From Apostichopus japonicus (Eukaryota > Echinodermata > Holothuroidea > Aspidochirotida > Stichopodidae), in NCBI RefSeq assembly GCF_037975245.1, contig NC_092582.1:82001-146000 (forward strand): a stretch of 64,000 bases of DNA, written 5' to 3'. Positions 24,801 to 39,800 of this stretch are shown here, piece by piece. The position numbers and the translations under genes were made by a program. Each line of letters begins with the position of its first letter. The stretch's first letter is position 1. The notes beneath the pieces are model-generated. The model was given only the letters and a program-made list of their open reading frames with translations, was not told the origin of the DNA and made no database searches.

Positions 24801-27800
24801 CAGGTGCATCTACACTATCAGCAAAATGCAAGAAATTGCAGAATGTTCCAAACTCTGTCTAAGTTTCATTTACCTTTCTGAATGTAACTAGTTAGTGGTC
24901 CAATATTGGCCATATTGACCTCTTTTAGTACGCCCGGCCATAGCCATCAGGAATGGTACGGTCAGTCCATATCCTAGCACCAGATGCCATGGCAATGCAT
25001 CTATTCCAAATGATGTACTGTTTATAGTAGCGATTAGTTTCAAGTACAATGGTATCCAGTATAATATGTGTACCTGTCGCAACTTCTCTTGCCATATATT
25101 CCAACTCGCACACTTCGTTCGTCCAACAAACTGTACTTAACTGTTCCTAAACCATGCTTGAAGACCTATGGTTACAGAAGCTTCAAATACTCTGGCTCTT
25201 ATCTCTGGAACAATTTACCAGATCACATTCGAACATGCTCTAAACTTTCTACATTCAAAAGTCTACTTAAGACCCATCTTTTCACTTGTTCTTTTGTAAA
25301 TTAATCTGCTTTCTTTGTAAAGCGCCTTGAGCAGTGACTACTGATTTGGCGCTATATCAGTCTCATTTATTATTACTATTATTATAATATCAGTGTAGAA
25401 TGATATGACAATATCATATGGTGAAAGTCAATGTTATGTTTGAGAGGACCTGTTACTGTATCTGTTTTAGCAACAGACTATCATACGCAGTATTTCTCCA
25501 CTATTTTGGTCTCCACCACCCTAATCATGCCCTGCAAGCCCCATGTCAGCACTTAATTGTGCTAACAGTACATTATCATTGTGATCAATAAGTTGTTCAG
25601 GTTCGTTATCACTATCGTTATCTTTCAAGTCTGTATCACTAGAAAAATCACTCAATTCGTCCTGAAATTTTCAACTGCAAAATCTCCCAAATTTCCTGTG
25701 GAACTGTCGTCTTGGTCAGGATTGGCCATTTTCTACCACAGTCATCAAATTTCATTCCAAAATTATGCCGAAATTTCCAATATATACTCCTGATAACAAT
25801 TGTGCTTTTTCAACAGATTAAAGTGTTGTGGTTATCATAAGGACCTGTTTCTCAGAGTTTCTGAGGTATATGTACACAGGCAAGCAATCCATCAGGCGAG
25901 TGGGGCTACAATTGTTGCCGCTCACGTGAACAGGTAAGTGCGTGGCTGGTGACATATGCCACCGATAGCATGATAAGGGTTAAACATCACAAAAGCAATT
26001 CAAATGAGAGATATATACTGCTATATGGTATCATCTGATCTTATCCATATAGGAGTAACAGCTAGGCATTAGAGTAGCTCAAAACTACACCAAATTTTCT
26101 CTCTTTGCCAGATTTTCTGATATCTCTCAGCATAGATATTCTGTAGATAGTTTACAGGTATACTATTCTGTAAGTAGTTTTTATGTATTCTGTAAATAGT
26201 CTACAGGTTTTATGCTATTTTGAAAGTAGTTAATATGTATTCTATATGTAGTCTACAGGTATAAACTATTCTGTAAGTAGTTTATATGTATTCTGTAGAT
26301 AGTCTAAAGATATTCTGTAGAGAGTCTATATATTCTGTAGATATATAATATCTATAGACTATTATGAAGAGAGTCTATAAATATTCTGTAGATACAGACT
26401 AACTTTTTACTCTTCTGTAGATAGTCTAGAGATATATTGTTGATACAGAAGAGCATAAATTCTGTAGAAAGTCTATAGCTATTCTGTAGAGTCCATAGAT
26501 ATTCGGGGGACACAGAACATCTATATTCTATTCTCTAGATAGTCTATAGATATTCTGTAGAGTCCATAGATATTCGGTGGACACAGAACATCTATATTCT
26601 ATTCTCTAGATAGTCTATAGATATTCTGTAGAGTCCATAGATATTCGGTGGACACAGAACATCTATATTCTATTCTCTAGATAGTCCATAGATATTCTGT
26701 AGATACATAATATCTATAGACTATTATGAAGAGAGTCTATAGATATTGTGTAAACACAGTTACATATACAATTTGTTTTAGGTTTATAAGGAGAAATGCT
26801 CAATGTTTATGAACACATTCAATGACATTTTGACAATTCTTACCTTTTCACCTGGTGGTCCCATGGATCCAGGGTCACCTACCATACCGATCTCACCCTA
26901 AACATAAGCACACAAAGGGTATTAAAACATTAGGGTAATGATTGTTCTTGAATCAATACATAAATAAATGAAAACAGTCTACTACTGATCCTGACAATAG
27001 ATAGAATGACAAAAAAATGGCAACTTTGTTTGCAAATGCATTGATATCTACTTATACAACAGACATTCAAATTCAACAAACCTAAATCTGTATGACCAGC
27101 TTCTCAAGTTCTATTTCTGTAACCATTTCTTACTCAACAGTCTACAATCTACTTAACCATCCCCCCACCCAACCCCACCTCACCCACACTTCTCCCTAGA
27201 AAAGACATCAGTGACCATCTGCATAAACATGAACTCCTGGACATAATGTAATAAGTACTGCATAGAAAATATTGTCAATTTCCTGACCAAAATAAATACC
27301 TCTGGATCTAAATGATTAGTTAATCATTGATGAATATCAAGATAAAGAACTGTAAAGAGGAATTCCTCAAACACAATGAATCCAGTTCACTCATGCCAAT
27401 CACTCATGCAATATTAATATGTGTCTTAAGAATCACACCATCTTGTGCATTAAATCTTTACCTTTGGTCCTTGAGAGCCTTCGTTGCCACGGGGACCAGG
27501 GGCACCAACTGCACCCTAACATGAACAAACAATACCATTGTGATTGGAGTATAATATTTTAAAATAATTATTAAAAATTGACTGAAACAAGATGAAAATG
27601 AATGAACCAATTAACAATGGAAGAATAAACACAGTTAATCAAGGGATTACAGATTTATAGCAGCAATGACACAAACAAGTTTGTCTCAGCTAACTAATAG
27701 CTCAAATCTTTTATGCAAGTTTGTTACTGCAATCACTGACAAGGATCATACAAAGTATATGCACATCATATGTGATATCTTTTCATCACCTGTCCATAAA

Positions 27801-30800
27801 TAGACTGCTCCCATTGAGAAGATATGTTATAAATACCCCTTTAACTTGACATCTTCCCCACCACTACCACCACTACCACCACCTGATCCACACCCATCAT
27901 TGTCACAGTTAAGATGATTACCTGAACACCTTTAGGTCCAATATCTCCTTTGAAGCCTGGAAGGCCATCAGCACCCTGAAGAAAAGTAATAAACAGCTGA
28001 ATAAATCTTTGAAATAATTGTATCATATTTATCACAAGCAGGTAACAAATTAATGTTCTTGTGTACTGTATTCATATGATGTGCCTGAACATCATATTTC
28101 CCTCTATATATTCCTCTCTATTTTTGTCCCAAACCTTGCCTTCTCTGACAGACTACATAGAAAACACTCACAGCAGTTCCTTTGCTGCCAGTTGCTCCCA
28201 TTGGTCCACGTGCACCTTTCACACCATTTGGTCCCTGGTAGCCCATGTTTCCTTGAGGTCCAATATCACCCTGGAAAATGATTGCATAAAATGTCAGATA
28301 GTTTAACATCCTCCAACTCTGTATTTTTCAAGGTTACAGATAGAAAATAAACACATAATTTTGTAACTTGAACAAATCTGAAGAGCTCCTTCCAAAAGAA
28401 GTTTTTCCTGGCTCCGAATCCAACTAAACATGTAAATTGATCATGCAATACTCTACAGTTCCAGTCTGGTTTTCAGGGAAAGAAATTACGTTTAGAAAGA
28501 TTCTCTCCTTGCACAGCTTTAGAGATATCCGTGGACAATGTTTTCTTCTTTAAACAGTATTTGACATAGGAAACAAGCACCGGTGTGAGTTTGCATTCTA
28601 TCTCTATTTGATTTGCATGATATGCATATTAAACAATAAAAACTAACTACAAACAATTAGCAGACTCAGACAAATACCTAAAACATGTAAAATTTAAATT
28701 AAAGATAAGCTACAGTAGATAAACAGAAATGAGTTTATAATAAGTTAATAATTTATCCAATACATTTATTAATGAATTCATTTGTTTAATAATGCAATGT
28801 TTCATCCTGTTCCTTACCTGTTCTCCTTTTGGTCCTGGTCCACCATCATTACCTGGGTGACCCTGTCAACAAATAATGTACAAAAGTTTGATAATGTGAC
28901 TAAAAGCTAAGCAGACTGTTTTTGCTGTTTTGGGGTGAACTTTTCATACCAAATTCTGCAAACAATGCAGTTCCTTTGCTTACCTAACAGACATTTATAT
29001 TTCATATTCAAGAAGATGTAAAAACTTTGAAAGCTACCACTTTGATTCTGGTAGGTGACGAAACTACTATGGAAAGTATCTGGGAATAAATGTTTTATTA
29101 GGAAAAAATCAGTAATTTTTCAATGCAGAATATTTTTTTTATTGAGGAATTCTATGAGGTATTTTTTATCAAGGTCAACTACCATCTGGTTTCGGTAGCA
29201 TCATAGGTGTTACAAAACCTTGTGACCAAAAGAATAAAGAAACTTAAGGCTACTGGATTTTGTCTAAATTCACACTCATGTGACAGGTCAATAACTATCA
29301 TATTCTATCTTCCCATATAGGCATTCAGGTTATTCCAAACCCAGTTGGGAACTCACAAGATTTAAAAAAAATTCTGTTCACACTCGTGATTCTATAGGGC
29401 ATAACTGAATATAACTCTATCTGCCAATGCCCCACCCATTTCCCACCCCTACCAGTCTACCCAGCCTTGCTGGAAATGCACATGTAGTATAAGAACCCAA
29501 CACATTCATTAAAACATTGAATCAACCTGTTCTCTATGTTATGTATTCCGTTGTCACAAACATAATAACAACTCTAAATTAGATATATGACATTAACATA
29601 TTACTTACTGGAGGACCATCCAGACCAGCTGCACCTGTCAAACCCGGTTTACCTACTGGACCTTGTATACCTGGTGGACCCATAGCCCCCTGAGGACCAG
29701 ATGAACCCTGAAAAATTTAAACGGAAAGATTCATTACAAAATGAGAAAAAAAATCAATTACATACCACAATTTTAAAATAAGTGATTGTATCCTTGATGA
29801 TATTGAATGTAGTAATACTGCTGGGATTATATTGATTGTGAACGTGATCACATGCAAATGAAACTTTGAATGGATCTTTGTGAATATGGGCAATGCATGA
29901 CATCAGATTCAACTCAGTGTTGAACACTCAATCCTCTTGAAAACCATATAATTGATACTTGTTATATGGTAAATACTGGCAGGCTGATTATCTGGATATC
30001 ATTACACCATGGGGAAACCATGGATTACTGCTTTGTGGAAAGAAATCTTTGATGGTCTGATTAATGTGTGAAAAGCCAAACACTGGGCTTATAGCTGTTC
30101 AATGGGTGCAACTTCAGTTCAATGGATATGAGAACAGGTAATGGGTATGAGAAAAGGTAATGGGTATGAATAAAGGTAATGGGTATGAGTAAATGTAATG
30201 GGTAAGAGTAGAGGTAATGGGTATGAGTATAGGGAATGGGTATGAGTAATGGGTATGAGTAATGGGTATGAGTAAAGGTAATGGGTATGAGTAAAGGTAA
30301 TGGGTATGAGTAAAGGTAATGAGTATGAGTAAAGGTAATGGGTATGAGTAAATGTAATGGGTATGAGTTAAGGTAATGGGTATGAGTAAAGATAATGGGT
30401 ATGAGTAAAGGTAATGGATATGAGTAAAGGTAATGGGTATGGGTATATGTAATGGGTATGAGTAAATGTAATGGGTATGAGTAAAGGTAATGGGTATGAG
30501 TAAAGGTAATGGGTATGAGTAAATGTAATGGGTATGAGTATATGTAATGGGTATGAGTAAAGGTAATGGATATGAGTAAAGGTAATGGGTATGAGTATAT
30601 GTAATGGGTATGAGTAAAGGTAATGGGTATGAGTAAAGGTAATGGGTATGAGTATATGTAATGGGTATGAGTAGAGGTAATGGGTATGAGTAAAGGTAAT
30701 GAGTATGAGTTAAGGTAATGGGTATGAGTAAAGGTAATGAGTATGAGTAATGGTAATGAGTATGAGTAATGGTAATGGGTATGAGTAAAGGTAATGAGTA

Positions 30801-33800
30801 TGAGTAAATGTAATGGGTATGAGTAATTGTAATGGGTATGAGTAAAGGTAATGGGTATGAGTAATTGTAATGGGTATGAGTAAAGGTAATGGGTATGAGT
30901 AATTGTAATGGGTATGAGTAAAGGTAATGGGTATGAGTAAAGGTAATGGGTATGAGTAAAGGTAATGGGTATGAGTAATGGTAATGAGTATGAGTAATGG
31001 TAATGAGTATGAGTTAAGGTAATGGGTATGAGTAATTGTAATGGGTATGAGTAAAGGTAATGGGTATGAGTAAAGGTAATGGGTATGAGTAAATGTAATG
31101 AGCATGAGTAAATGTAATGGGTATGAGTAATGGTAATGGGTATGAGTAAAGGTAATGGGTATGAGTAAAGGTAATGAGTATGAGAAATGGTAATGAGTAT
31201 GAGTTAAGGTAATGGGTATGAGTAATTGTAATGGGTATGAGTAAAGGTAATGGGTATGAGTAATGGTAATGGGTATGAGTAAATGTAATGAGTATGAGTA
31301 AATGTAATGGTTATGAGTAATGGTAATGGGTATGAGTAATTGTAATGGGTATGAGTAAAGGTAATGGGTATGAGTAAAGGTAATGGGTATGAGTAATGGT
31401 AATGGGTATGAGTAAAGGTAATGGGTATGAGTAATGGTAATGGGTATGAGTATAGGAAATGGGTATGAGTAAAGGTAATGGGTATGAGTAGAGGTAATGG
31501 GTATGAGTAAAGGTATACTGCATATCAGTAAAGATAATTATGCAAGAATAAGAATATAGACTCACTAAAAGTCTGACAGTTAATAACAACACTTCAGCAA
31601 GTACTTTCAAACTAGGTAGGCTCAAAGAGATTCATATGTAAGTGTGGTAGATTTAGGTTGAGTGTCAATGCTTGTTTTGAACAGCAATAGCTTTTCTCCA
31701 GATTGAAACTCACAAAAGTAGTTCCTCTTTTGTTGTACCTGATGGAAAGATACAGTAAGCGAGAAATACAACAAACAGCTTTTGGGTATACCAGAAAATT
31801 AAAATTAGAACTAAAGTGGACAGGGAGGCTTACAGGAGGTCCAACTTTTCCAGCCTCTCCTTGAGGACCTGCAAGTCCGGGCATGCCCTGTGATCCCTTG
31901 GGTCCTGTCGGGCCAGAGTCCCCATCTGAGCCCTACGAAGGAAACAAATTGTAAGAAGGAATGTAATGTGCAAAACAATTACATTGAAGACTACATGATT
32001 TCATGAGATGAACATAAAACTAGTCTATATCAAGTGTCTGTATGTACATTTGTACTTGAAAATTGGTCACTGAATGAATATAAGCTGTTTCATGGATCTG
32101 TTAGGTATATGTCCAATTATCAAATTGTCACAGAATGAACTGAATGAACATAAGCTATTTCACATGTCTGTTTGGTACATGTGCACTTGTCTTTGACTGA
32201 ACATAAGCTATTTCACATGTCTGTTCGGTACATGTGCACTTGTCTATGACTGAACATAAGCTATTACACATGTCTGTTCGGTACATGTGCACTTGTTTAT
32301 GACTGAACATAAGCTATTTCACATGTCTGTTCGGTACATGTGAACTTGTCTATGACTGAACATAAGCTATTTCACATGTCTGTACGGTACATGTGAACTT
32401 GTCTATGACTGAACATAAGCTATTTCACATGTCTGTTCGGTACATGTGCACTTGTCTATGACTGAACATAAGCTATTTCACATGTCTGTTCGGTACATGT
32501 GCACTTGTCTATGACTGAACATAAGCTATTTCACATGTCTGTTCGGTACATGTGCACTTGTCTATGACTGAACATAAGCTATTTCACATGTCTGTTCGGT
32601 ACATGTGCACTTGTTTATGACTGAACATAAGCTATTACACATGTCTGTTCGGTACATGTGCACTTGTCTTTGAATGAACATAAGCTATTTCACATGTCTG
32701 TTCGGTACATGTGCACTTGTTTATGACTGAACATAAGCTATTTCACATGTCTGTTTGGTACATGTGCACTTGTCTATGACTGAACATAAGCTATTTCACA
32801 TGTCTGTTCGGTACATGTGCACTTGTCTATGACTGAACATAAGCTATTTCACATGTCTGTTTGGTACATGTGCACTTGTCTATGACTGAACATAAGCTAT
32901 TTCACATGTCTGTTCGGTACATGTGCACTTGTTTATGACTGAACATAAGCTATTTCACATGTCTGTTCGGTACATGTGCACCTGTCACTGAATGAACATA
33001 AGCTATTTCACATGTCTGTTCGGTACATGTGAAGTTGTCACTGAATGAGAATAAAGCTATTTCACATGTCTTTTATGTACATGTGCACTTGACTATGAAT
33101 GAGAATAAAGTTATTTCACATGTCTGTTCGGTACATGTGCACTTGTCTATGACTGAACATAAGCTATTTCACATGTCTGTTCGGTACATGTGCACTTGTC
33201 TATGACTGAACATAAGCTATTTCACATGTCTGTTCGGTACATGTGCACTTGTCTATGACTGAACATAAGCTATTTCACATGTCTGTTCGGTACATGTGCA
33301 CTTGTTTATGACTGAACATAAGCTATTACACATGTCTGTTCGGTACATGTGCACTTGTCTTTGAATGAACATAAGCTATTTCACATGTCTGTTCGGTACA
33401 TGTGCACTTGTTTATGACTGAACATAAGCTATTTCACATGTCTGTTTGGTACATGTGCACTTGTCTATGACTGAACATAAGCTATTTCACATGTCTGTTC
33501 GGTACATGTGCACTTGTCTATGACTGAACATAAGCTATTTCACATGTCTGTTTGGTACATGTGCACTTGTCTATGACTGAACATAAGCTATTTCACATGT
33601 CTGTTCGGTACATGTGCACTTGTTTATGACTGAACATAAGCTATTTCACATGTCTGTTCGGTACATGTGCACCTGTCACTGAATGAACATAAGCTATTTC
33701 ACATGTCTGTTCGGTACATGTGAAGTTGTCACTGAATGAGAATAAAGCTATTTCACATGTCTTTTATGTACATGTGCACTTGACTATGAATGAGAATAAA

Positions 33801-36800
33801 GTTATTTCACATGTCTGTTCGGTACATGTGCACTTGTCTATGACTGAACATAAGCTATTTCACATGTCTGTTATGTACATGTGCACTTCTCAGCTAGTCT
33901 GTGAATGAGATCAAGCTATTTCACATGTCTGTTATGTACATTTGCACTTCTCAGCTAGTCTATGAATGAGATCAAGCTATTTCACATGTCTGTTATGTAC
34001 ATTTGCACTTCTCAGCTAGTCTGTGAATGAGATCAAGCTATTTCACATGTCTTTTATGAACATTTGCACTTCTCAGCTAGTCTGTGAATGAGATCAAGCT
34101 ATTTCACATGTCTGTTATGTACATTTGCACTTCTCAGCTAGTCTGTGAATGAGATCAAGCTATTTCACATGTCTGTTATATACATTTGCACTTCTCAGCG
34201 AGTCTCTGAATGAGATCAAGCTATTTCACATGTCTGTTATGTACATTTGCACTTCTCAGCTAGTCTATGAATGAGATCAAGCTATTTCACATGTCTGTTA
34301 TGTACATTTGCACTTCTCAGCTAGTCTGTGAATGAGATCAAGCTATTTCACATGTCTGTTATGTACATTTGCACTTCTCAGCTAGTCTGTGAAAGGGATC
34401 AAGCTATTTCACATGTCTGTTATGTACATTTGCACTTCTCAGCTAGTCTGTGAATGAGATCAAGCTATTTCACATGTCTGTTATGTACATTTGCACTTCT
34501 CAGCTAGTCTGTGAATGTGATCAAGCTATTTCACATGTCTGTTATATACATTTGCACTTCTCAGCCAGTCTGTGAATGAGATCAAGCTATTTCACATGTC
34601 TGTTATGTACATTTGCACTTCTCAGCTAGTCTGTGAATGAGATCAAGCTATTTCACATGTCTGTTATGTACATTTGCACTTCTCAGCTAGTCTGTGAATG
34701 AGATCAAGCTATTTCACATGTCTGTTATGTACATTTGCACTTCTCAGCCAGTCTGTGAATGAGATCAAGCTATTTCACATGTCTGTAATGTACATTTGCA
34801 CTTCTCAGCCAGTCTTTGAATGAGATCAAGCTATTTCACATGTCTGTTATGTACATCTATGTCCACTTTCCATGTCGTCTGCTTTCATGTCTATCTGTAC
34901 ATGTGCACTTGAGAAGTTCAAATCAAGAATAAGATAAATATTTGAAACAAATGAAATCATGTAAAGTATTTATACAGAGGTTAAAACTTTTTGTGTTTGA
35001 AATCAGTATATATTCAGGTCCATCCGTTCTCTGAAGGTACTCATATTGTTATCATTAAAGAACCTGTTAAGGAATTCATTTCTTTTACTATTTCTCCCTT
35101 TTCATTTTTAAAATTTAAAAGATTAACTTTTCAACCAATGTATGGAAGAATATTAAAATCATCATACTTGTAGCAGGATCATGCAAATTTCATGGTCAAA
35201 CAGGATATGACTGTACCACACCAGTAAATCTTCTTTTTACTTACAGGGGGTCCCATAAACCCTGGTCCACCACGAGGTCCAGAAGGGCCTCTAATACCCT
35301 GGGGTCCTGGCATTCCTGGATCTCCTTGCTCTCCTTCAACACCCTATCAAGAAAAATAAACGTAAAACGAAAGTCAAGGCAGACAGTCGGACAAAATTGT
35401 GACTTCATTACAATTCTGTTCCCATATTCCAACTTTATATTATATAAGTGTTCGTCTTGGTACTGTGGGTATTCAAAATGACCTTTAATAGCAGCAATCA
35501 ATTATGTAAGATTGAGAATAAACATACTTAGCAAAACTAACATGTATGTTATGTAAGTGAATACTCCAAAAATGTCAAACTCAAATGTATGTTATGTAAG
35601 TGTTACAATACACCCACACAGCTTAAGTAACATGTATGATATGTAGGTGTTACAAGACACCCACAAGACACCCCTACAAGACACCCCATGTATGTTATAT
35701 AACTGTTACAATACACCTATTGAGCTAAAGTGACATGTATGTTATGTAAGTGTTACAATACACCAATTAAGCTAAACTAACATGTATGTTATATAAGTGT
35801 TATAATACATCTACTATAAAAGGTAAACTCACATGTATGTCATGTAAGTGATACAATACACTCACAAAGTTAAAAACACACGTATGTGATGTAAATGTTA
35901 CAATACACCCACAAAGCTAAACTAACATGTATGTTATGTAAGTTTTACAATACACCTATTAAGCTAAAGTGACATGTATGTTATGTAAGTGTTACAATTA
36001 TGTAAGTGTTACAATACACCTTTTAAGCTAAACTAAAATGTATGTTATATAAGTGTTATAATACATCTATTATAAAAGGTAAACTAACATGTATGTCATG
36101 TAAGTGATACAATACACCCACAGAGTTAAACTCACATGTATGTCATGTAAGTGTTACAATATACCCCACAAGGCTAAACTAACATGTATGTTATGTAAGT
36201 GTTACAATACACCCACAAAGCTAAACTCACATGTACGTTATGTAGGTGTCACAATACACCTATTAAGATGAAGTGACAGGTATGTTATGTAAGTGTTACA
36301 AACACCCACAAAGCTAGAATCACAAGTATATTATGTAAGTGTTACAATACACCCACAAAGCTAAACTAACATGTATGTTATGTAAGTGTTACAATACACC
36401 TATTAAGCTAAACGAACATGTCTGTCATGTAAGTGTTACAATACACCACAAAGCTAAACTAACATGTATGATATGTAAGTGTTACAAGACACCCACAAAG
36501 CTAAACTAACATGTATGTTATGTAAGTGTTACAATACACCTATTAAGCTAAACTCACATGTATGTGATGAAAGTGATACAATACACCCACAAAGCTAAAC
36601 TAACATGTATGTTATGTAAGTTTTACAGTACACCCACTTAGCTAAACTCACATGTGTGTTATGTAAATGTTACAATACACCCACAAAGCTAAACTCACAT
36701 GTACGTTATGTAGGTGTCACAATACACCCACAAAGCCACACTAACATGTATGTCATGTAGGTGTTACAATACACATACAAAGGTAAATTCACATGTATGA

Positions 36801-39800
36801 TATGTAAGTGTTACAATACACCCACAAAACTAAACTAACATGTATGTGATGTAAGTGTTACAATACACCCACAAAGCTAATCTCAAATGTATGTTTTGTA
36901 AGTGTAACAATATACCTAATAAGCTAAAGTGACATGTTTATTAGTGTTACAATACACCCACAAAGCTAAACTTTCATGTATGTTATGTAAGTGTTACAAT
37001 ATACTGTACCAAAGTGACATGTATATCATATAAGTGTAACAAAACACCCACAAAGCCAAACTCATATGTATGTTATGTAAGTGTTACAATACACCTATTA
37101 AGTTAAAGTGACAGGTATGTTATTTATTAAAATATTTACAACCAAATACAGTACAATCTGGATTATCCTGGGTTATCTGGATATGACTCCAATCATTCAA
37201 AATTGTATAATATTGCACATGTTTAATCACTACATGGGCTAGTACGTCAAACTACATTATCCTCATTGCAAACAGATATTTTGGACCCTTGGTACAGGTT
37301 TTCATTACCAGAGCTACTGTATTTCACTGTGCTTTCACTTTCTAGAGACAACACTTATAAATGCATACTTTCCAAAAGTACTTTTGATCTTTTCCCCCTC
37401 CCCCATCCACCCCACCCACCCTCAATCATCCCAAAACATTTAAGAATGTTAATTTAACAGCTGTGTCTCAGTATAGGCAAAACATTGAGAAACATTGGTC
37501 CATGAAAATTGAATTAAAAATCAGCTAAAGTTGCTGTTGATTCTGAAAATGATTGATAAATATATGTATCTATATATATATATATATATATATAACTATA
37601 AATCGTGATTGTTTTTCTATAGAGGAGGGGGGTTGTTGGCAGATAGGAGGGGCCAGAGATGTGAGTATGCATAACAGTAAACTTACCGCTCTACCTTTAG
37701 GTCCTTGGTCTCCTGTGGGTCCTGGTAAACCAGACTTGCCCTGCATTAACAAGGAGAAAAGTTTCATTGTCAGAAATTAGTTTATGTGTAAAAGTAAGTT
37801 GGCCTGACGTTTCGATCCTAGCAGGATCTTCTTCAGAGGCTAAATGACAAGTAACAGTAACAGAAGGTACAAAAACACGCACAGAATACAGACAGGTTAA
37901 TGAGCATGGTGAACAAAAAGAGATAGATGTAAGGGGATTAGTAGACAAGGGATGGAGAGAAGAAAGAAAGAAACCATCAGGGGAAGACGAGAGGTAGGAG
38001 ATAAACAGTGGAGGGACAAAGAGAGGATTAAGGGAAGGGGGTAGGGAATAAACTAGAGAAGGACAAAGAAAGAAAGATGTGTATAAGAAAGGGTGGTAGA
38101 GAGCTATCAGAAGAGGAGTTATAAGGGGGATCAAGGGGGTTGGAGGGGGGGACAAAAGAAAAGTTAGTCATGTCCTTCCTGAATGTTGAGCCCATGAGGT
38201 TGCATGGTGCAAAGGCGCTGCATCCACAGTCTCTCTCTGCTGATTCGTACTAGGTCAGGACGGCTACCTAAAGATTCAATCACCTGTAGGGACATGTCAT
38301 TAATGGTATGATTGGAAAGGTTAAAGTGTTCTCCAACTGGGGTCTCAGTCTTTGTTGAGTGTGGATCTGTGACCATAGAATTGCTTCTTGAGGGTGGTTT
38401 TGGTTTCGCCAAGTTTAGTTAATTTCAGATCACGAAGAAAAGAATTGTAATATGCTGTTACTTCATAATAAGCACGCTGAAGCAAAAAACGAGAACCCAC
38501 AGCCAATCACTACATTACTCACCCTGACAGACGTGAAAGGCACAAGAAGGGAGGTCAATGCTTAGATACCTGATGTTCATATCTGATCTGGAAAAATATG
38601 ACCAATGTTTTTTATCCTCTTATACGTAACTAGATGCTGTACCCATTGTCATACTATTTAGGATATGTAACTAGATTCTGAACCAAATGCCATACTATTC
38701 AGGATATGTAACTAGATGCTGTACCCATTGCCACACTATTCAGGATATGTGACTAGATGCTGTACCCATTGCCATTCTAATCAGGATATGTAACTAGATA
38801 CTGTACCCATTGCCACACTATTCAGGATATGTAACTAGATACTGTACCCATTGCCACACTATTCAGGATATGTAACTAGATGCTGTACCCATTGCCATAT
38901 GCTTCATTTGTAACTAGATACTGTACCCATTGCCATACTATTCAGGATATGTAACTAGATACTGTACCCATTGCCACACTATTCAGGATATGTAACTAGA
39001 TGCTGTACCCATTGCCATATGCTTCATTTGTAACTAGATACTGTACCCCTTGCCATACTATTCAAGATATGTAACTAGATACTGTACCCATTGCCACACT
39101 ATTCAGGATATGTAACTAGATGCTGTACCCATTGTCATTCTATTCAGGATATGTAACTAGATACTGTACCCATTGCCACACTATTCAGGATATGTAACTA
39201 GATGCTGTACCCATTGCCACACTATTCAGGATATGTAACTAGATGCTGTACCCATTGCCACACTATTCAGGATATGTAACTAGATGCTGTACCCATTGCC
39301 ATTCTAATCAGGATATGTAACTAGATACTGTACCCATTGCCACACTATTCAGGATATGTAACTAGATGCTGTACCCATTGCCATATGCTTCATTTGTAAC
39401 TAGATACTGTACCCATTGCCATACTATTCAGGATATGTAACTAGATACTGTACCCATTGCCACACTATTCAGGATATGTAACTAGATGCTGTACCCATTG
39501 CCATATGCTTCATTTGTAACTAGATACTGTACCCCTTGCCATACTATTCAAGATATGTAACTAGATACTGTACCCATTGCCACACTATTCAGGATATGTA
39601 ACTAGATGCTGTACCCATTGTCATTCTATTCAGGATATGTAACTAGATACTGTACCCATTGCCACACTATTCAGGATATGTAACTAGATGCTGTACCCAT
39701 TGCCACACTATTCAGGATATGTAACTAGATACTGTACCCATTGCCATACTATTCAGGATATGTAACTAGATGCTGTACCCATTGTCATACTATTCAGGAT

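Larger units (their letters stand above)
28271..30120. other. Intron stretches around exons W12 and W11
   Basis: 28271-28817, 28863-29608 and 29708-30120 hold no tandem array and no TE that I recognise. The region from W16 to W11 (26.8-29.7 kb) is the most exon-dense part of the window. Confidence 0.6.

Noticed and set aside
28118-28309. Separate small ORFs over collagen exons as independent proteins
   Set aside because: They are exons read through into introns; splice sites and phase give the correct boundaries.
30710-31625. Tyr/His/Leu-rich minus-strand ORFs as a secreted repeat protein
   Set aside because: The 19-bp unit forces a 19-residue cycle in any open frame. No independent coding evidence.
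37697-38155. 152-codon minus-strand ORF rich in Pro/Ser/Leu
   Set aside because: It runs from exon W8 sequence through the Penelope 3' region in the wrong frame; chance.
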